In this document: positions 1 to 7,925 of the stretch, one piece after another
Layout: each line of letters starts with the position of its first letter
Numbering within the stretch: the stretch's first letter is position 1
Source: Bermanella sp034112345
GTDB lineage: Bacteria; Pseudomonadota; Gammaproteobacteria; Pseudomonadales; Oceanobacteraceae
NCBI GenBank assembly: GCA_034112345.1
Contig: JAWUVN010000068.1
Location: 1-46,584, forward strand
DNA: 46,584 nt
Direction of reading: 5' to 3'
The notes under the pieces: generated by a model
The model's input: only the letters and a program-made list of their open reading frames with translations
Database searches by the model: none
What the model was told of the DNA's origin: nothing
Translations under genes and position numbers: made by a program

Positions 1-20
1 AATGTTGAAAGTTCAGCCAT
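1..20 (-). CDS. atpH: ATP synthase delta subunit, N-terminus only
   Basis: Only the first six codons plus two bases lie in the window, reading M-A-E-L-S-T on the minus strand from an ATG at 20-18. This start is typical of the F1 delta subunit, which joins F1 to the b-subunit stator. A purine-rich AAAGGGG lies just upstream of the ATG, and the gene follows atpF by 11 nt, the standard atpF-atpH order. The call rests on position and on this short N-terminus; the rest of the gene lies beyond the left edge. Confidence 0.75.
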
Positions 21-31
21 GGTAAACCCCT

Positions 32-502
32 TTAAAGCTCTTTAGCCAATTGGTCTAACAAAGCTTCGTGCTTAGTTAAGTCAACTGAGGTTTCCAGGAT
101 TTTCGAAGCACCGGCTACTGCTAGAGTAGAAACTTGGCTACGCAAAGTTTCTTTCGCACGGTTACCTTCTTGATCAATTTCTGCTTGAGCAGCAACTTTA
201 ATGCGATCGCCTTCTTGATGAGCAGTTGCTTTTGCTTCATCAATTATTTGGCTAGCGCGCTGGTTGGCTTGCTCAATGATCTGTGCAGCTTGCTCTTTGG
301 CTTCACGTAATTGAGAACCAGCTTTTTCTTGAGCCAATTTCAAATCACGTTCAGCGCGGTTAGCAGCGTCCAAACCATCTGCAATTTTCTTCGCACGTTC
401 TTGCATTGCATTGATTAGCGGAGGCCAAACAAATTTCATGCAGAAGGCAACGAAAACAGCAAAGGCGATGATCTGGCCGATCAGAGTCAAATTTATATTC
501 AC
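32..502 (-). CDS. atpF: F0F1 ATP synthase subunit b
   Basis: The 156-residue protein is the peripheral-stalk subunit of the membrane ATP synthase, holding F1 static against the rotating c-ring. One hydrophobic membrane helix lies at about residues 4-25. A long charged region rich in Ala, Glu, Lys and Gln follows, as expected for the dimeric right-handed coiled coil. Length equals the usual 156 residues of gammaproteobacterial b subunits. The start is GTG at 502-500, preceded by GAGGA about 8 nt upstream. It sits between atpE and atpH in the operon. Confidence 0.96.
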   Translation of the reverse strand: MNINLTLIGQIIAFAVFVAFCMKFVWPPLINAMQERAKKIADGLDAANRAERDLKLAQEKAGSQLREAKEQAAQIIEQANQRASQIIDEAKATAHQEGDRIKVAAQAEIDQEGNRAKETLRSQVSTLAVAGASKILETSVDLTKHEALLDQLAKEL

Positions 503-540
503 GCCTTAGTCCTCTAGTTCGTTGTGTAAAAAAATAAAAA

Positions 541-768
541 TTATTTGTATACAGCGAACATTAGGTAAAGACCAAGACCAACACCGATCATTGGAACAGC
601 ATCCAATAGGCCAGCGATAAGGAACATTTTGCCTTGAAGCATTGGAGAAAGTTCAGGCTGACGCGCAGAACCTTCTAATAAACGTCCGCCTAAGATACCA
701 AAGCCGATAGCTGTACCTAGTGCGCCAAGACCGATCATGATTGCTGCTGCAATTAGAACCATTTCCAT
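541..768 (-). CDS. atpE: F0F1 ATP synthase subunit c
   Basis: This 75-residue proteolipid forms the rotating c-ring in the inner membrane. Two hydrophobic helices flank the polar loop R-Q-P-E-L (about 36-40). Helix 1 is glycine-rich (GLGALGTAIGFGILGG). Helix 2 carries the ion-binding acid Asp56 in the context GLLDAVPM. I see no sodium-binding signature (no Gln in helix 1 or Glu-Ser pair), so proton coupling is likely. AAGGA lies about 8 nt before the ATG. A run of GTTAA-like hexamers just upstream may boost translation, because this subunit is needed in about ten copies per enzyme. Confidence 0.97.
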   Translation of the reverse strand: MEMVLIAAAIMIGLGALGTAIGFGILGGRLLEGSARQPELSPMLQGKMFLIAGLLDAVPMIGVGLGLYLMFAVYK

Positions 769-784
769 AGTATTTTCCTTTTTT

Positions 785-828
785 AAGTTAAGGTTAAAGT
801 TAAAGTTGTATTAACGGTTAAGTTAAAG
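785..828 (-). promoter_or_regulatory. Tandem TTAACY-type repeats upstream of atpE (possible translation enhancer)
   Basis: Four tandem hexamers (plus strand AAGTTA, AGGTTA, AAGTTA, AAGTTG at 785-808) are followed by another GGTTAAGTTAAAG at 816-828. In the atp mRNA they read as a U/A-rich leader ending 17 nt before the atpE ATG. In E. coli a U-rich sequence upstream of atpE raises its translation. By analogy this repeat could do the same, but it may also be simple low-complexity sequence. Confidence 0.4.
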
Positions 829-877
829 GGTTTAAAAATTGTTTCATTTCAATCGTACAGCCCGAAGGCTGTGCAAT

Positions 878-1789
878 TTAGTGATCTTCGTGGGCCATAC
901 TTAGGTATACGATAGTCAGCATCATAAAGATGAATGCTTGTAACGTAATTACTAAGATATGGAAAATTGCCCAACCAAGTTGAAGCACACCAGCCAGAGA
1001 CGCCATTAATAAGCCTGCTGGGAACATCAGTGCGATAAGAATGAAGATCATCTCACCTGCATACATGTTACCGAACAAACGAAGCGCCAATGAAATTGGC
1101 TTAGCGACCAATCCAACAATCTCCAAAAAGAAGTTTATTGGGATGAATAACGCTTGAACCACAGGGTTCTTAACGTTAAACGGGTGTAAGGTTAATTCAC
1201 CGATGAAACCGCCAAGTCCTTTCACTTTGATGCTGTAGAAAATCATCAATGCAAAAACAGTTAGAGACATACCCATGGTGATGTTTGGATCTGTAGAAGG
1301 TACAACCTTCATGTAAGCGTGATGCGGATCCAGCCCAGCAATGTCATAACCCAGACCAAATAGCGCAGGAATCACATCAACAGGAATCAAATCCATGGCA
1401 TTCATCATGAATACCCATGTAAAAATGGTCAGAGCCAATGGTGCAATAAGAGGATTGCGGCCATGGAAAGACTCTTTCACAGTGTTATCAATAAACTCTA
1501 TGATCATTTCTACAAAATTTTGGAAGCCAGAAGGTACGCCAGTTGCGGCATTCTTAGCGGCTCTCCAGAACAAAAACATGATCAGGGCGCCAATACCGAT
1601 AGACCAGAACAAGCTGTCTACGTGTAGTGCCATAAAGCCCATGTCTCCGGCTTCTGCAGAGGTTTGCGCTAGAGTCCAAGAACTCTCAGCCATTACTGTA
1701 CCATCTGCACGCTCATAACCAGCCGGTAGTTCACCGTAGGTTAAGTTGGTGAGATGGTGCTTTATGTAGTCGGTAGCATTACCCGCCAT
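878..1789 (-). CDS. atpB: F0F1 ATP synthase subunit a
   Basis: This 303-residue polytopic membrane protein supplies the proton half-channels next to the c-ring. The segment AKPISLALRLFGNMYAGE (229-246) contains the essential arginine Arg237, equivalent to E. coli Arg210, and Glu246 matching Glu219. The C-terminal helix HILVITLQAFIFMMLTIVYL (277-296) carries the conserved Gln284. It is somewhat longer than the E. coli protein (271) because of a longer N-terminus and a periplasmic loop near 145-170. The gene lies between atpI and atpE, and its ATG has GAGAGTG just upstream. Confidence 0.97.
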   Translation of the reverse strand: MAGNATDYIKHHLTNLTYGELPAGYERADGTVMAESSWTLAQTSAEAGDMGFMALHVDSLFWSIGIGALIMFLFWRAAKNAATGVPSGFQNFVEMIIEFIDNTVKESFHGRNPLIAPLALTIFTWVFMMNAMDLIPVDVIPALFGLGYDIAGLDPHHAYMKVVPSTDPNITMGMSLTVFALMIFYSIKVKGLGGFIGELTLHPFNVKNPVVQALFIPINFFLEIVGLVAKPISLALRLFGNMYAGEMIFILIALMFPAGLLMASLAGVLQLGWAIFHILVITLQAFIFMMLTIVYLSMAHEDH

Positions 1790-1813
1790 AATTCACTCTC
1801 AGTCTCAAAAGGT

Positions 1814-2185
1814 TTATAAATTTGCAATTTTAGATGCGAAAAAATTAACTGCCTGCACAATAACAAACGTACTGAACAAGGCCCAAAAATCTAATGGGTG
1901 TATTAGCTTATAAGCCGCCGCAAAACCAATTGCGGTTAACACCATCTTCCATGTACCGCCTTGATAAAACGACTTAAGTACATAACCAACTTGCTGTGCC
2001 CCTGAATACTTAAACGCCTTATATATAAAGTAGGCGTTTGGTATGGCACATATTAATCCACCTACTAAGGCAGATATCGCTGCGTCTTGGCTTTTTAATA
2101 GAAATAAGCTGGCTATTAGCCCACTTAACCCAAGTTGTATCAGGGTTATTCTATAAACCGGAGGACGCTTTATGGTCTGGCTCAA
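1814..2185 (-). CDS. atpI: ATP synthase protein I
   Basis: AtpI is a small membrane protein at the head of atp operons, thought to help c-ring assembly or Mg2+ supply. Four hydrophobic segments are visible, and the motif GGLICAIPNAYFIYKAFKYSGA is typical of the family. There is no ATG. The open frame begins with a TTG at 2206, but a second TTG at 2185-2183 has GGAG 6 nt upstream, so I start there (M-S-Q-T-I-K-R-P-P, 123 residues). The longer reading adds seven residues. It is the first gene after the atp promoter. Confidence 0.88.
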   Translation of the reverse strand: MSQTIKRPPVYRITLIQLGLSGLIASLFLLKSQDAAISALVGGLICAIPNAYFIYKAFKYSGAQQVGYVLKSFYQGGTWKMVLTAIGFAAAYKLIHPLDFWALFSTFVIVQAVNFFASKIANL

Positions 2186-2258
2186 CGCTAACTCCAACGG
2201 CGACAACGCAAAAACTGCGATTAATTACTAACTTCTTGCCAAAAAAACAGGCGGGCGA

Positions 2259-2287
2259 ATTATATTGGCTATACCTCGCCGCTTCAA
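2259..2287 (-). promoter_or_regulatory. atp operon promoter, sigma-70 type
   Basis: On the minus strand a -35 box TTGAAG (2287-2282) and a perfect -10 box TATAAT (2264-2259) are separated by exactly 17 nt. Transcription would start near 2252, about 65 nt before the atpI TTG. The bases after the -10 box (TCGCCCGCC) are GC-rich, a discriminator type often linked to growth-rate or stringent control. Confidence 0.75.
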
Positions 2288-2492
2288 CCTAAGTGAGCAT
2301 GAATTATCATTTTATTTCAAAAATACGCACCAATAGTGCACGTAATTAATTTAATGCTCAGCATTTAATCAGTGAGGTGCAGTGTAGTGGGGGTTTATAC
2401 TCTGTGCAACGAACAGATATCTCACGAATGAAGCATTTCTAGCTAGCTAGACCCCCTAGCTTATCCATACAGCTGAAAGGGATAAAGGTACA

Positions 2493-2531
2493 CCCAACAA
2501 AAAACCGAGCTGTACTCGGCTTTTTGTTGGG
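2493..2531 (-). terminator. Rho-independent terminator of parA-parB
   Basis: A long hairpin has the outer stem CCCAACAAAAA/TTTTTGTTGGG and the inner stem CCGAG/CTCGG around a five-base loop. On the minus strand the inner stem is followed by six T residues, as expected for an intrinsic terminator. It lies about 25 nt downstream of the parB stop. Confidence 0.85.
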
Positions 2532-2556
2532 CTCTATTTTACAGCTTATTTTTGGT

Positions 2557-3462
2557 TTATTTAATATGGCCAAGAATACCGTCTAACTCATCAAGGCTGG
2601 AATAGTTAATCACTAACTTCCCTTTTCCTTTAGCATTATGCTTCAACTCTACTTTGGCACCTAAACGCTCACCAAGATTAGTTTCTAAACGCTGAATATC
2701 TGGATTTGAAGCTGGTTTAGCTGGAACAGCTGACTGGTCATGCCACCCCCTAACTAACGCTTCCGTCTGACGAACCGTGAATCCTTTCGCTACAACTTGT
2801 CGGGCCGCTTCTGATTGATGCTGATCACGAAGACCTAATAAAGCACGGGCATGGCCCATTTCAATATCACCATGCTCTAATAACGTTTTAACATCGTCAT
2901 TTAGATTCATTAACCGCAGTAAGTTTGTCACCGTGACACGACTTTTACCCACGGCGTCGGCCACTTGCTGCTGAGTCAATTCAAACTCTTCTTGTAAGCG
3001 GTGCAGTGCAACTGCCTCTTCCATTGGGTTGAGGTTTTCACGTTGAATATTCTCAATCAGTGCCATGGCAATGGCAGCTTCATCTGAAACTTCACGTACC
3101 AATGCAGGTACTTCATGTAAACCGGCTATTTGAGCAGCACGCCAGCGGCGCTCACCAGCGATGATTTCATATTTTGTGTTGGCTGAAACTGATGAGATAG
3201 GGCGCACAATAATCGGCTGCATAATGCCCTGAACTTTTATCGAAGCGGCTAATTCTTCAAGTGCTTCAGGATGCATATCTTTGCGTGGCTGGTATTGGCC
3301 TGGCTGCAAATACTCAATCGGAATTTGCTTTAGCACTTCTTTTGCTGATTGAGCCGACTCGTCACCTGCTGAAGCCACATTGCTTTGCAGCGCATTAGCC
3401 TTACTCGCACCCGCTAATAATACGTTTAAACCGCCACCACCTAATCCACGTTTTTTTGCCAT
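2557..3462 (-). CDS. parB: Chromosome-partitioning protein ParB (Spo0J)
   Basis: ParB is the CTP-dependent clamp that loads at parS and organises the origin for segregation with ParA. The N-terminus is the usual basic MAKKRGLGGG. With numbering from the chosen start, the ParB/sulfiredoxin domain spans about 46-150 and contains GERRWRAAQ (103-111, CTP/arginine motif) and ENIQRENLNPMEEA. A helix-turn-helix follows (QQQVADAVGKSRVTVTNLLR, 165-184), and the dimerisation domain is at the C-terminus (from about 255). Another ATG lies two codons upstream (3468), but GGTAA is too close to it and the conserved MAKKRG start favours 3462. Three nearby parS-type sites support the role. Confidence 0.96.
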   Translation of the reverse strand: MAKKRGLGGGGLNVLLAGASKANALQSNVASAGDESAQSAKEVLKQIPIEYLQPGQYQPRKDMHPEALEELAASIKVQGIMQPIIVRPISSVSANTKYEIIAGERRWRAAQIAGLHEVPALVREVSDEAAIAMALIENIQRENLNPMEEAVALHRLQEEFELTQQQVADAVGKSRVTVTNLLRLMNLNDDVKTLLEHGDIEMGHARALLGLRDQHQSEAARQVVAKGFTVRQTEALVRGWHDQSAVPAKPASNPDIQRLETNLGERLGAKVELKHNAKGKGKLVINYSSLDELDGILGHIK

Positions 3463-3589
3463 GATCATTTACCGTATCTATATATGTAAGCGCAAACCAA
3501 ACAGCGAATCAAAATACTAAAAGAACACTTGATAAGACTGAATCGCCAAATTAAATATGTTGGTTTACTTTAATGCAGAGGAGTATAAC

Positions 3590-3622
3590 TGTTCCACGGG
3601 AATGCGCATAGTCCGTGGAACA
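3590..3622. repeat. Spaced inverted repeat of two parS half-sites between parA and parB
   Basis: TGTTCCACGG (3590-3599) and its exact reverse complement CCGTGGAACA (3613-3622) flank a 13-nt spacer that itself contains TGCGCA. Each arm reproduces the outer nine bases of the 16-bp parS palindrome. It lies in the parA-parB gap, 44 nt beyond the parA stop. It has no T-run on the minus strand, so it is not an ordinary terminator. Confidence 0.7.
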
Positions 3623-3665
3623 CCTATAAAATCAGAAGGGCGTTATTATAATAACTAAAACCTGA

Positions 3666-4442
3666 TTAAGTTTTGGCCGCAGCTTTATTTTTGCGATTCA
3701 CTTCGCCAGCCAGTGCTAAATAAGCAACCGCGCCTCGTGAAGTTTTTTCGTAATGCAAAATAGGTACGCCGTAACTAGGGGCTTCGGCTAATCGAATATT
3801 TCTAGGAATCACAGTGCCATATACTTTATCGCCAAAGTGACTGATTAACTGTGATGACACGTCTGTGGTTAAACTGCTTCGAGGATCGTACATAGTTCGT
3901 AATAGGCCATCTATTTCTAGGCCTGGATTAATTTCTTTTATGCGCTCCATCGTATTCATTAGCGCACTTAAGCCTTCTAGGGCGTAATATTCACACTGCA
4001 TTGGAATAATAATGCCGTCTGCTGCTATAAATGCATTAACCGTTAGCATATTTAGCGAAGGGGGGCAGTCAATTAAGATGTAATCGTAGTCGTTTTTAAC
4101 CGCATCTAGAGCCATCTTTAAGCGGCTTTCATTGTTTTCTAAGTCAATTAATTCAACTTCAGCGGCGGTCAAATCCGCATTGGCTGGAATCATGTCATAG
4201 CCGGCAGGATCTGTAGGGAGTTTTACATCATTAATAGAGACCCCATGAACCAATACGTCATAAATAGACGTTTCTAATTCATGCTTATTGATACCGCTAC
4301 CCATGGTGGCGTTACCTTGAGGATCCAAGTCTACAACCAATACCTTACGCTTTGTTGCTACTAGTGAAGCCGACAAATTAACAGTGGTGGTGGTTTTACC
4401 CACACCGCCTTTTTGGTTGGCTACCGCAATAATTCGACCCAC
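3666..4442 (-). CDS. parA: Chromosome-partitioning ATPase ParA (Soj)
   Basis: ParA is a deviant-Walker ATPase that binds DNA nonspecifically and pulls ParB-parS complexes apart. It begins M-G-R-I-I-A-V-A-N-Q, followed by the deviant Walker A KGGVGKTTTT with its signature lysine. Other motifs are DLDPQGNAT (A'), YILIDCPPSL (Walker B) and a C-terminal basic tail. I chose the GTG at 4442 (258 residues), which has AGG 6 nt upstream and the family N-terminus. An ATG 12 codons upstream would add an unconserved basic stretch. The gene lies between rsmG and parB in the usual order. Confidence 0.96.
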   Translation of the reverse strand: MGRIIAVANQKGGVGKTTTTVNLSASLVATKRKVLVVDLDPQGNATMGSGINKHELETSIYDVLVHGVSINDVKLPTDPAGYDMIPANADLTAAEVELIDLENNESRLKMALDAVKNDYDYILIDCPPSLNMLTVNAFIAADGIIIPMQCEYYALEGLSALMNTMERIKEINPGLEIDGLLRTMYDPRSSLTTDVSSQLISHFGDKVYGTVIPRNIRLAEAPSYGVPILHYEKTSRGAVAYLALAGEVNRKNKAAAKT

Positions 4443-4507
4443 AACACACCTATTCTTTTTTATAATGAGCTTCACCACGAGGCAATGGGTGAAGCGACAG
4501 CTTGGTG

Positions 4508-5143
4508 CTATCCGTTTTTCTTAATTCTAACCAAATGACGTTCGGCTTCTTCACCTGGAACGTGCAATGGTACACAGTCTACCACAGCCGTTCGACTATC
4601 CAATTCCCCAATCTCATTGGTTGGGTACAAGCCTTTCATAGCATAAAAATAGCCATCGTCTTTTAGCAGATGAATACTGCCATCAACCATGTCTTTCAAT
4701 GTAGCAAAGGCCCTACTAGTAATAGAATCAAACCCTTCAGGAGCAATAGCGGGCTTATCAAAGCTTTCTATTCTCGCCTGTACTGGGGTCATATTAGCCA
4801 GTTTAAGCTCAATTTTTGCTTGAGTTAAAAACCGTGTTTTCTTCCCATTACTATCCAGTAAAACTAACTCTTTTTCTGGGAAGCAGATCGCAAGTGGGAT
4901 ACCTGGCAAGCCAGGACCAGTGCCTACATCAAGAATACGATCACCTTTCACGTGTGGAATAATGCTTAAGCTGTCTAACAAATGACGGCGGATCATTTCT
5001 TCAGGGTCACGCACTGCCGTGAGGTTGTAGGCTTTATTCCATTTAACCAATAAGGCGTGATAAGCAAGCAGTAAATCTATTTTATCTTCGCTTAACTCTA
5101 AGCCTTGTTTTTTAAGGCCTGTTTTCAGAAGGGCTTTATACAT
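4508..5143 (-). CDS. rsmG: 16S rRNA (guanine-527 N7) methyltransferase
   Basis: RsmG methylates G527 of 16S rRNA using SAM; its loss gives low-level streptomycin resistance. The 211-residue protein shows the family N-terminal segment LLVKWNKAYNLTAVRDPEEMIRRH (about 32-55). The SAM-binding loop ILDVGTGPGLPGIPLAI follows (about 70-86), then the acidic VLLDSNGKKTRFL. It is full length. It sits between mnmG and parA, its usual neighbours; the 132-nt gap to mnmG holds no clear promoter. Confidence 0.96.
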   Translation of the reverse strand: MYKALLKTGLKKQGLELSEDKIDLLLAYHALLVKWNKAYNLTAVRDPEEMIRRHLLDSLSIIPHVKGDRILDVGTGPGLPGIPLAICFPEKELVLLDSNGKKTRFLTQAKIELKLANMTPVQARIESFDKPAIAPEGFDSITSRAFATLKDMVDGSIHLLKDDGYFYAMKGLYPTNEIGELDSRTAVVDCVPLHVPGEEAERHLVRIKKNG

Positions 5144-5275
5144 GAGGTTCCTAGGTCTTTTAAATCAAACCAGTGGGAGGGCGTTTGGACACCACGATCG
5201 TTAGATGATCCTGCCGCGCCCAGTACCCAAGTCATTCGCTTCACGAATGGGGCCACCCTCTCACAAAAATATTAT

Positions 5276-7162
5276 CTAAGCAGTTTGCTTTTGGATGCTG
5301 TGTTTCTTTTTAAGGTAAATTAGCAACTGACTTAACGCAGCAGGAGTAACACCCTGTATACGACTGGCATGACCCAGTGTTTCAGGCTTTAGATCGGTCA
5401 TTTTTTGAATAATTTCGTTACTTAAACCACCCACCAATGAATAATCTAAATCTACTGGCAGTAGTGTGTTTTCATAGCGACGCATTTGTTCAATTTCTTC
5501 TAATTGACGTACGATATACCCATCGTATTTAGCCGCTATTTGAACTTGCTCAGCCACTTGCGGGTCACTTACCGGATCCCCTTTCAATGCACCAATATCA
5601 GCATAAGTAATTTCAGGGCGCTTAAGTAAGTCCATTAAGCTGTATTCACGAGTAAGCGGATTTTTTATTAATGCATCTACCACGTCACCTTCAGGTGTTT
5701 TTGGTAAAATCCAAGTGCTTTTTAAGCGCTGAGTTTCAAGTTCGATGGCTTCGCGCTTTTCAATAAAGGCATTCCAGCGATCGTCATTAATCAGTCCTAA
5801 ATCACGACCTTTTTCAGTTAAACGTAGGTCGGCATTGTCTTCTCGTAATATCAGTCGATATTCTGCACGACTGGTAAACATGCGGTATGGCTCATCGGTC
5901 CCCATGGTAATTAAGTCATCGACTAATACCCCCATATAAGCCTCATCACGGCGAGGGTACCAGGCGTCTTTCTCCATACTGCGCAAAGCCGCATTGGTGC
6001 CTGCTAATAAACCTTGTGCTCCGGCTTCTTCATATCCAGTTGTGCCGTTAATTTGTCCGGCAAAAAACAAACCGTTTAAATGTTTGGTTTCTAAGCTGTG
6101 CTTTAAGTCTTGTGGATTAAAGTAATCGTATTCAATGGCATAACCAGGACGGGTAATATGTGCATTCTCAAACCCTTTCATGCTGTGGATAAGATCAATC
6201 TGAACATCAAATGGCAAGCTGGTGCTGATCCCATTTGGATACAGCTCATGTGTTGATAATCCCTCTGGCTCAACAAATATTTGATGAGAATTTTTATCTG
6301 CAAAACGCATTACTTTATCTTCAATAGAAGGACAGTAGCGAGGACCCACTCCTTCGATAACCCCTGTGTACATTGGGCTTCGATCTAAACCAGCACGAAT
6401 AATATCGTGGGTTTTTTCATTTGTATGAGTAATAAAGCAATCAACTTGCCTAGGATGATCCGCTTGAGAACCCATAAATGACATTACAGGAGTCACATCA
6501 TCGCCAGGTTGGCGCTGCATCACTGAGAAGTCTACAGATCGCGCGTCGATACGTGCTGGCGTACCTGTTTTTAAGCGGCCTACATTGAACGGCATTTCCC
6601 GCATGCGTTTTGCTAAAGCATTAGAAGGAGGATCACCTGCGCGACCCCCTTGATAGTTATCCATACCAATGTGGATAACTCCGCCTAAAAACGTACCGGT
6701 TGTTAATACAACGGAGTCGGCATAAATCTTAATACCTGCCTGAGTTACAACCCCTTTAACCACATCGCCCTCAACAATTAAGTCATCACAAGCTTGCTGG
6801 AAAAATTCTAAATTGGGTTGGTTTTCTACAATTTCACGAATAGCCGCTTTATATAAGGCGCGATCTGCTTGTGCTCGTGTTGCTCTAACGGCTGGGCCTT
6901 TACGGCTATTAAGGGTACGGAATTGAATTCCCCCTTTATCTGTAGCGCGACCCATGGCACCGTCTAATGCATCTATTTCTTTTACAAGATGTGACTTACC
7001 AATACCACCAATAGCTGGATTACATGACATAACCCCCACTGTTTCTATACTGTGGGTAAGTAGCAAGGTTTTACAGCCCATGCGTGCTGCCGCAAGGCAA
7101 GCTTCCGTGCCGGCATGACCACCACCAACAACGATTACGTCATAGCGTTTTGCAAAATCCAC
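5276..7162 (-). CDS. mnmG: tRNA uridine-34 carboxymethylaminomethyl modification protein, FAD subunit
   Basis: MnmG works with MnmE to add the cmnm5 group to wobble uridine 34 of several tRNAs, using FAD and methylene-THF. The 628-residue protein has the dinucleotide-binding GGGHAGTEA (13-21). It carries both family signatures, GPRYCPSIEDK (273-283, Cys277) and AGQINGTTGYEEAGAQG (368-384). Another conserved element is CNPAIGGIGKSHLVKEIDALDG (47-68). Length matches the family. Its leader holds a -10 box and a large palindrome (see separate entries). MnmE, its partner, lies 3.5 kb upstream, with an accessory island between them. Confidence 0.97.
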   Translation of the reverse strand: MDFAKRYDVIVVGGGHAGTEACLAAARMGCKTLLLTHSIETVGVMSCNPAIGGIGKSHLVKEIDALDGAMGRATDKGGIQFRTLNSRKGPAVRATRAQADRALYKAAIREIVENQPNLEFFQQACDDLIVEGDVVKGVVTQAGIKIYADSVVLTTGTFLGGVIHIGMDNYQGGRAGDPPSNALAKRMREMPFNVGRLKTGTPARIDARSVDFSVMQRQPGDDVTPVMSFMGSQADHPRQVDCFITHTNEKTHDIIRAGLDRSPMYTGVIEGVGPRYCPSIEDKVMRFADKNSHQIFVEPEGLSTHELYPNGISTSLPFDVQIDLIHSMKGFENAHITRPGYAIEYDYFNPQDLKHSLETKHLNGLFFAGQINGTTGYEEAGAQGLLAGTNAALRSMEKDAWYPRRDEAYMGVLVDDLITMGTDEPYRMFTSRAEYRLILREDNADLRLTEKGRDLGLINDDRWNAFIEKREAIELETQRLKSTWILPKTPEGDVVDALIKNPLTREYSLMDLLKRPEITYADIGALKGDPVSDPQVAEQVQIAAKYDGYIVRQLEEIEQMRRYENTLLPVDLDYSLVGGLSNEIIQKMTDLKPETLGHASRIQGVTPAALSQLLIYLKKKHSIQKQTA

Positions 7163-7192
7163 TAAACTTACCTCTTAATGCTTTTAGATACA

Positions 7193-7224
7193 TGACCAAC
7201 TATGTACTGTACATATATTGGTCA
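7193..7224. repeat. 32-nt interrupted palindrome in the mnmG leader
   Basis: The outer arms TGACCAA (7193-7199) and TTGGTCA (7218-7224) enclose a second palindrome TATGTAC-T-GTACATA (7201-7215). It lies 31-62 nt upstream of the mnmG ATG and downstream of the putative -10 box, so it would be in the 5' untranslated RNA or act as an operator. No T-run follows, so it is not an intrinsic terminator. Confidence 0.6.
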
Positions 7225-7243
7225 AAATTCGATCAGGGCGGGC

Positions 7244-7249
7244 ATTATA
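7244..7249 (-). promoter_or_regulatory. Putative -10 box of the mnmG promoter
   Basis: A perfect TATAAT reads on the minus strand about 80 nt before the mnmG ATG, followed by the GC-rich GCCCGCCCTG. At 17-nt spacing the -35 position reads CTGTAT, a poor match, so an activator or an extended element may be needed. Confidence is limited by the weak -35. Confidence 0.45.
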
Positions 7250-7377
7250 TAGATAAATGAGCAGATATACAGGCATTGTTCTGTGGAAAACTCATAAATT
7301 TATCATGCTCTAGGAAGGCAAAGAATCTACACTGATCTTGCATGCTAACTATCCACAACAAAAATAATAGGATAACT

Positions 7378-7662
7378 ATGAAATCAATCTTAATAACCAC
7401 TTTGGCCATCGGCATTTTATCAGGCTGTTCAGGTGTGCGCACCACAGACTCTACATTTAGTGCTCACGCTGAAAACTTCAATTTTTTATATATACAGATT
7501 CCTGGTGGGGATACTCAAGAACGAGCGATCGAACTCATGCCTGAAGGGGCTCAAATAGACACCTTGTATAGTACCCCCCATGATAATACGTCGTTTTTTG
7601 GTGTGCTTAGCCGGATTATCGGTATTGAACATACTACGGTGAATGGTCAAATTAAAAAATAA
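7378..7662 (+). CDS. Small putative lipoprotein of unknown function
   Basis: This 94-residue protein has a lipoprotein signal: basic MKS, a hydrophobic stretch ILITTLAIGI, then the lipobox LSGC with Cys at 17. The mature part is about 78 residues, with NFLYIQIPGG, a repeated proline/threonine-containing turn and the C-terminal GVLSRIIGIEHTTVNGQIKK. I do not recognise a named domain. An upstream in-frame ATG at 7342 exists, but AGGATAA before 7378 and the clean signal peptide decide the start. It diverges from mnmG. Pseudomonas also has a short hypothetical gene beside mnmG, which could be its counterpart; that is unverified. Confidence 0.75.
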   Translation: MKSILITTLAIGILSGCSGVRTTDSTFSAHAENFNFLYIQIPGGDTQERAIELMPEGAQIDTLYSTPHDNTSFFGVLSRIIGIEHTTVNGQIKK

Positions 7663-7743
7663 GTATAAGTTATACACAAGCTATTAAGCCTGCAGACCTC
7701 ATATATAAAGGCCTGTAGTTTTTATTTTTTAATTATTTAAAAT

Positions 7744-7800
7744 CTGTGTACAACTTTATCCCCGCTGGCTAACAGCTTATTCACAACTTCTGGTGACCGT
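7744..7800. repeat. 57-nt direct repeat, copy 1
   Basis: This unit and the one at 7926-7982 match at 49 of 57 positions by my count, with no gaps and a period of 182 nt. Each unit carries the same pair of DnaA-box-like 9-mers (TTATCCCC plus one base, and TTATTCACA) separated by 12 nt, and ends in GACCGT. The 9-mers are better conserved than the sequence between them, which hints at selection. Confidence 0.85.
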
Positions 7801-7925
7801 AAATAAAGTTGTGTAATACTCTGTTTATATTCGTGTTTTGTGGATTAAATTAATCAACAAGCTTAGCGCTTAATTAATACTGTATTTAGTGGCTATTTTG
7901 GCGTTATTAACTTTTGTAATATAGC

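Larger units (their letters stand above)
2207..2556. other. Intergenic region between parB and the atp operon
   Basis: This 350-nt gap holds the parB terminator (2493-2531) on its right and the atp promoter (2259-2287) on its left, both for minus-strand transcription. Between them I see only a 13-nt palindrome AATGCTCAGCATT at 2353-2365 and a CTAGCTAG repeat near 2440. No coding sequence is convincing here. Confidence 0.6.

Noticed and set aside
1395..1718. 107-codon plus-strand open frame inside atpB
   Set aside because: It is antisense to a strongly conserved gene, has no ribosome-binding site and no recognisable domain.
7245..7445. Minus-strand 66-codon frame upstream of mnmG
   Set aside because: It overlaps the small lipoprotein start, the mnmG -10 box and leader region, and resembles no protein family.
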